The notes under the pieces were generated by a model, which did no database searches, was not told the origin of the DNA, and saw only the letters and a list, made by a program, of their open reading frames with translations. Shown here piece after piece: positions 62,510-64,000 of a stretch of DNA of 64,000 nt; position 1 is the stretch's first letter, and each line of letters begins with the position of its first letter. The DNA comes from Burkholderiaceae bacterium (lineage in GTDB: Bacteria > Pseudomonadota > Gammaproteobacteria > Burkholderiales > Burkholderiaceae_C): NCBI GenBank assembly GCA_030695205.1, contig JAUYTN010000042.1, positions 1-64,000 of the forward strand. The letters are read 5' to 3'. Both the position numbers and the translations under genes were made by a program.

Positions 62510-63561
62510 ACACACACAACCCACGTTCCGCCGCCGGGCCGTCCCAAGGCGGAACAGCCCCCTCGGGGGGCAGCGAATGCAATGAGTGTGGGGGCCAACA
62601 GGTCTACGACACCACTGCCCCCTACCCCCGCGACTTGGCCGGTTACGGCGCCAAACCGCCCCACGCCCAGTGGCCCGGCGGTGCCCGCGTGGCGGTGCAG
62701 TTTGTGCTGAACTATGAAGAAGGCGGTGAAAACTGCGTGCTGCACGGCGACGCGGGCTCCGAACAGTTTTTGTCTGAAATGTTCAACCCCGCCAGTTACC
62801 CCGAACGGCACATGAGCATGGAAGGCATTTACGAGTACGGATCGCGTGCCGGGGTGTGGCGCATCCTGCGCGAGTTCGAACAACGCGGCCTGCCGCTGAC
62901 GGTGTTTGGCGTGGCCAGCGCGCTGGAGCGCTCACCCGACGTGACTGCCGCATTTTTGAAGCTGGGCCACGAAATTGCCTGCCACGGCTGGAAGTGGATC
63001 CACTACCAGAACACCCCCGAAGCCGAAGAGCGCGAACACATGCGCCTGGCCATGGACACCCTGGCCCGCCTCACCGGCGACCACGGCCAGCAACTGCACG
63101 GCGCGGGCTGGTACACCGGCCGCGACAGCCCCCACACCCGCCGCCTGGTGGCCGACTTCGGCGGCTTTGCCTACGACAGCGACTACTACGGCGACGACCT
63201 GCCCTTCTGGATGAAGGTGCAAAAGTCCGATGGCAGCGTGGTGCCCCAACTCATCGTGCCCTACACCCTGGACTGCAACGACATGCGCTTTGCCCTGCCC
63301 CAGGGCTACAGCCACGCCGACCCGTTCTTCCAGTACCTGAAAGACACCTTCGACGTGCTGTACGCCGAAGGCGATTCGGCCGGACTCAACGCCCCCAAGA
63401 TGATGAGCGTGGGCATGCACTGCCGCCTGCTGGGCCGCCCCGGGCGCATCACCGCGCTGCAGCGGTTTCTGGACCACATCCAGGCCCATAGCCAGGTGTG
63501 GGTGGCGCGGCGCATCGACATTGCCCGGCACTGGAAAGCCGTACACCCCTTCCCCGGCTGA
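62506..63561 (+). CDS. puuE: allantoinase PuuE (polysaccharide deacetylase-like)
   Basis: A 351-residue protein of the cofactor-independent PuuE family. YPRDLAGYGAKPPHAQWPGG and VQFVLNYEEGGENCVLHGD, then EYGSRAGVWRILREFEQRGLP (abridged), HEIACHGWKWI and GWYTGRDSPHTRRL, follow the family pattern with NodB-type His/Asp positions. It hydrolyses allantoin to allantoate. An N-terminal extension of about 32 residues (PSQGGTAPSGGSECNECGG) precedes the conserved part. Start is the ATG overlapping the GntR stop. Confidence 0.92.
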   Translation: MNTHNPRSAAGPSQGGTAPSGGSECNECGGQQVYDTTAPYPRDLAGYGAKPPHAQWPGGARVAVQFVLNYEEGGENCVLHGDAGSEQFLSEMFNPASYPERHMSMEGIYEYGSRAGVWRILREFEQRGLPLTVFGVASALERSPDVTAAFLKLGHEIACHGWKWIHYQNTPEAEEREHMRLAMDTLARLTGDHGQQLHGAGWYTGRDSPHTRRLVADFGGFAYDSDYYGDDLPFWMKVQKSDGSVVPQLIVPYTLDCNDMRFALPQGYSHADPFFQYLKDTFDVLYAEGDSAGLNAPKMMSVGMHCRLLGRPGRITALQRFLDHIQAHSQVWVARRIDIARHWKAVHPFPG

Positions 63562-63614
63562 CGTTTTGCCGCCCCCCAACACCCCCCACGGCCACGCACC
63601 CTGCACCCACCACC

Positions 63615-64000
63615 ATGGCATCTTCATCATCCGCACCGCTCACACTGGCCCGTCTCAACACCGCACCGCCCGACGTGGCCGCCAAAATGCTCGACGGCCT
63701 GTACGAGCACACCCCCTGGATCGTGGGCCAAGCCATGGCCCACCGGCCGTTCAAAACGCTGGCGCACCTGAAGCACACGCTCACCGTGGTGCTGGACGAA
63801 GCGGGGGACGAGGCCAAGAAAACCCTCATCCGCGCCCACCCCGAGCTGGCGGGCAAGGCCATGGTCAGCCACACGCTGACAGCGGAATCGACCAATGAGC
63901 AACTAAAAGCGGGCCTGACGCAATGCAGCCATGAAGAGTTTGCTCTTATTCAGAAACTGAACGCCGACTACAACGCCAAGTTCGGCTGGCCGTTCATCCT
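63615..64000 (+). CDS. uraD: OHCU decarboxylase, 5' part, cut by window end
   Basis: The first 128 codons of a UraD protein, which decarboxylates OHCU to S-allantoin. Seen are APLTLARLNTAPPDVAAKML, LYEHTPWIVGQA, the HPELAGKAM catalytic-region motif with the ESTNEQ segment, and LNADYNAKFGWPFI. The start ATG at 63615 is 53 bases after puuE. The catalytic His and the C-terminus are partly beyond the window. Confidence 0.93.
   Translation, partial: MASSSSAPLTLARLNTAPPDVAAKMLDGLYEHTPWIVGQAMAHRPFKTLAHLKHTLTVVLDEAGDEAKKTLIRAHPELAGKAMVSHTLTAESTNEQLKAGLTQCSHEEFALIQKLNADYNAKFGWPFI

Noticed and set aside
63880..63960. Possible further repeat copy in uraD
   Set aside because: The AT-richer stretch with AGCAACTAAAAGCGGGCC only loosely resembles the repeat, and the encoded ESTNEQLKAGLTQ residues look like normal UraD sequence.

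Overview
The window looks like a chromosomal piece of a high-GC, Gram-negative betaproteobacterium, most likely a facultatively autotrophic member of the Comamonadaceae (Burkholderiales). Supporting signs are the gene families and order, a Burkholderiales-type porin, a HiPIP, a form IA RuBisCO operon with divergent cbbR, and a dispersed AT-rich intergenic repeat of the kind I associate with Comamonadaceae (seven copies recognised). I see no tRNA, rRNA, CRISPR array, intact insertion sequence or prophage.

Layout. 0-2.6 kb: a housekeeping block on the minus strand (start of a Sua5/YrdC gene, an internally deleted htpX remnant, beta-carbonic anhydrase, purC, a PsiE-family gene) followed by a 130-bp inverted-repeat element. 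This block looks different in base use from what follows. 2.6-9.1 kb: cbbL-cbbS-cbbQ-cbbO plus a small conserved ORF, with divergent cbbR and a long operator dyad. 9.2-14.1 kb: apaH, an RhlE-like helicase, a PAS-GGDEF-EAL protein and dcd. 14-22.7 kb: purine uptake and salvage, namely guaD, two BMP-type substrate-binding proteins, adenosine deaminase, and a two-permease, double-ATPase nucleoside-type ABC transporter. 23-28.6 kb: PiT phosphate transporter with its DUF47 partner, a TerB-like protein, nhaR and a porin. 28.7-36.1 kb: a response regulator/PAS/GGDEF/EAL/CZB protein, a DUF1653 fusion, glycerate kinase and hydroxypyruvate isomerase, and an EAL-CBS-GGDEF protein. 36-44.5 kb: 8-oxoguanine deaminase, small membrane proteins, a yghU-HTH-TIGR03643 operon, dienelactone hydrolase, a phytase-like lipoprotein and an AI-2E exporter family protein. 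44.5-45.25 kb: decayed gene fragments. 45-54 kb: PhoD, TrhO, a SHOCT protein, HiPIP, a carboxylesterase, a DEAD-box helicase and a membrane GGDEF sensor. 54-64 kb: the purine ring degradation cluster puuD, xdhC, xdhB, xdhA, uraH, a GntR regulator, puuE and uraD (cut by the window end).

How it fits together. The dominant theme is purines. Nucleosides or bases can be imported (BMP ABC transporter), deaminated (adenosine, guanine and 8-oxoguanine deaminases), oxidised to urate (XdhABC), and opened and degraded (PuuD, UraH, UraD, PuuE). A perfect 16-bp palindrome in front of the GntR gene, and a 14/16 copy in front of puuD, suggest a local regulon. A second theme is carbon: RuBisCO with its CbbQO activase and a carbonic anhydrase, plus hydroxypyruvate isomerase and glycerate kinase, which could salvage glyoxylate- or glycolate-derived carbon. 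A third is phosphate (PsiE, PiT/DUF47, PhoD, phytase-like protein). Four separate c-di-GMP proteins are scattered through the window, one apparently co-transcribed with guaD and dcd.

I did not find an obviously new defence or mobile system. The least conventional signals are the dispersed repeat, including a copy that is translated inside xdhB and copies that form gene 3' ends; the cbbR operator that runs into the cbbR start codon; the shared GntR operator; and the remnants.
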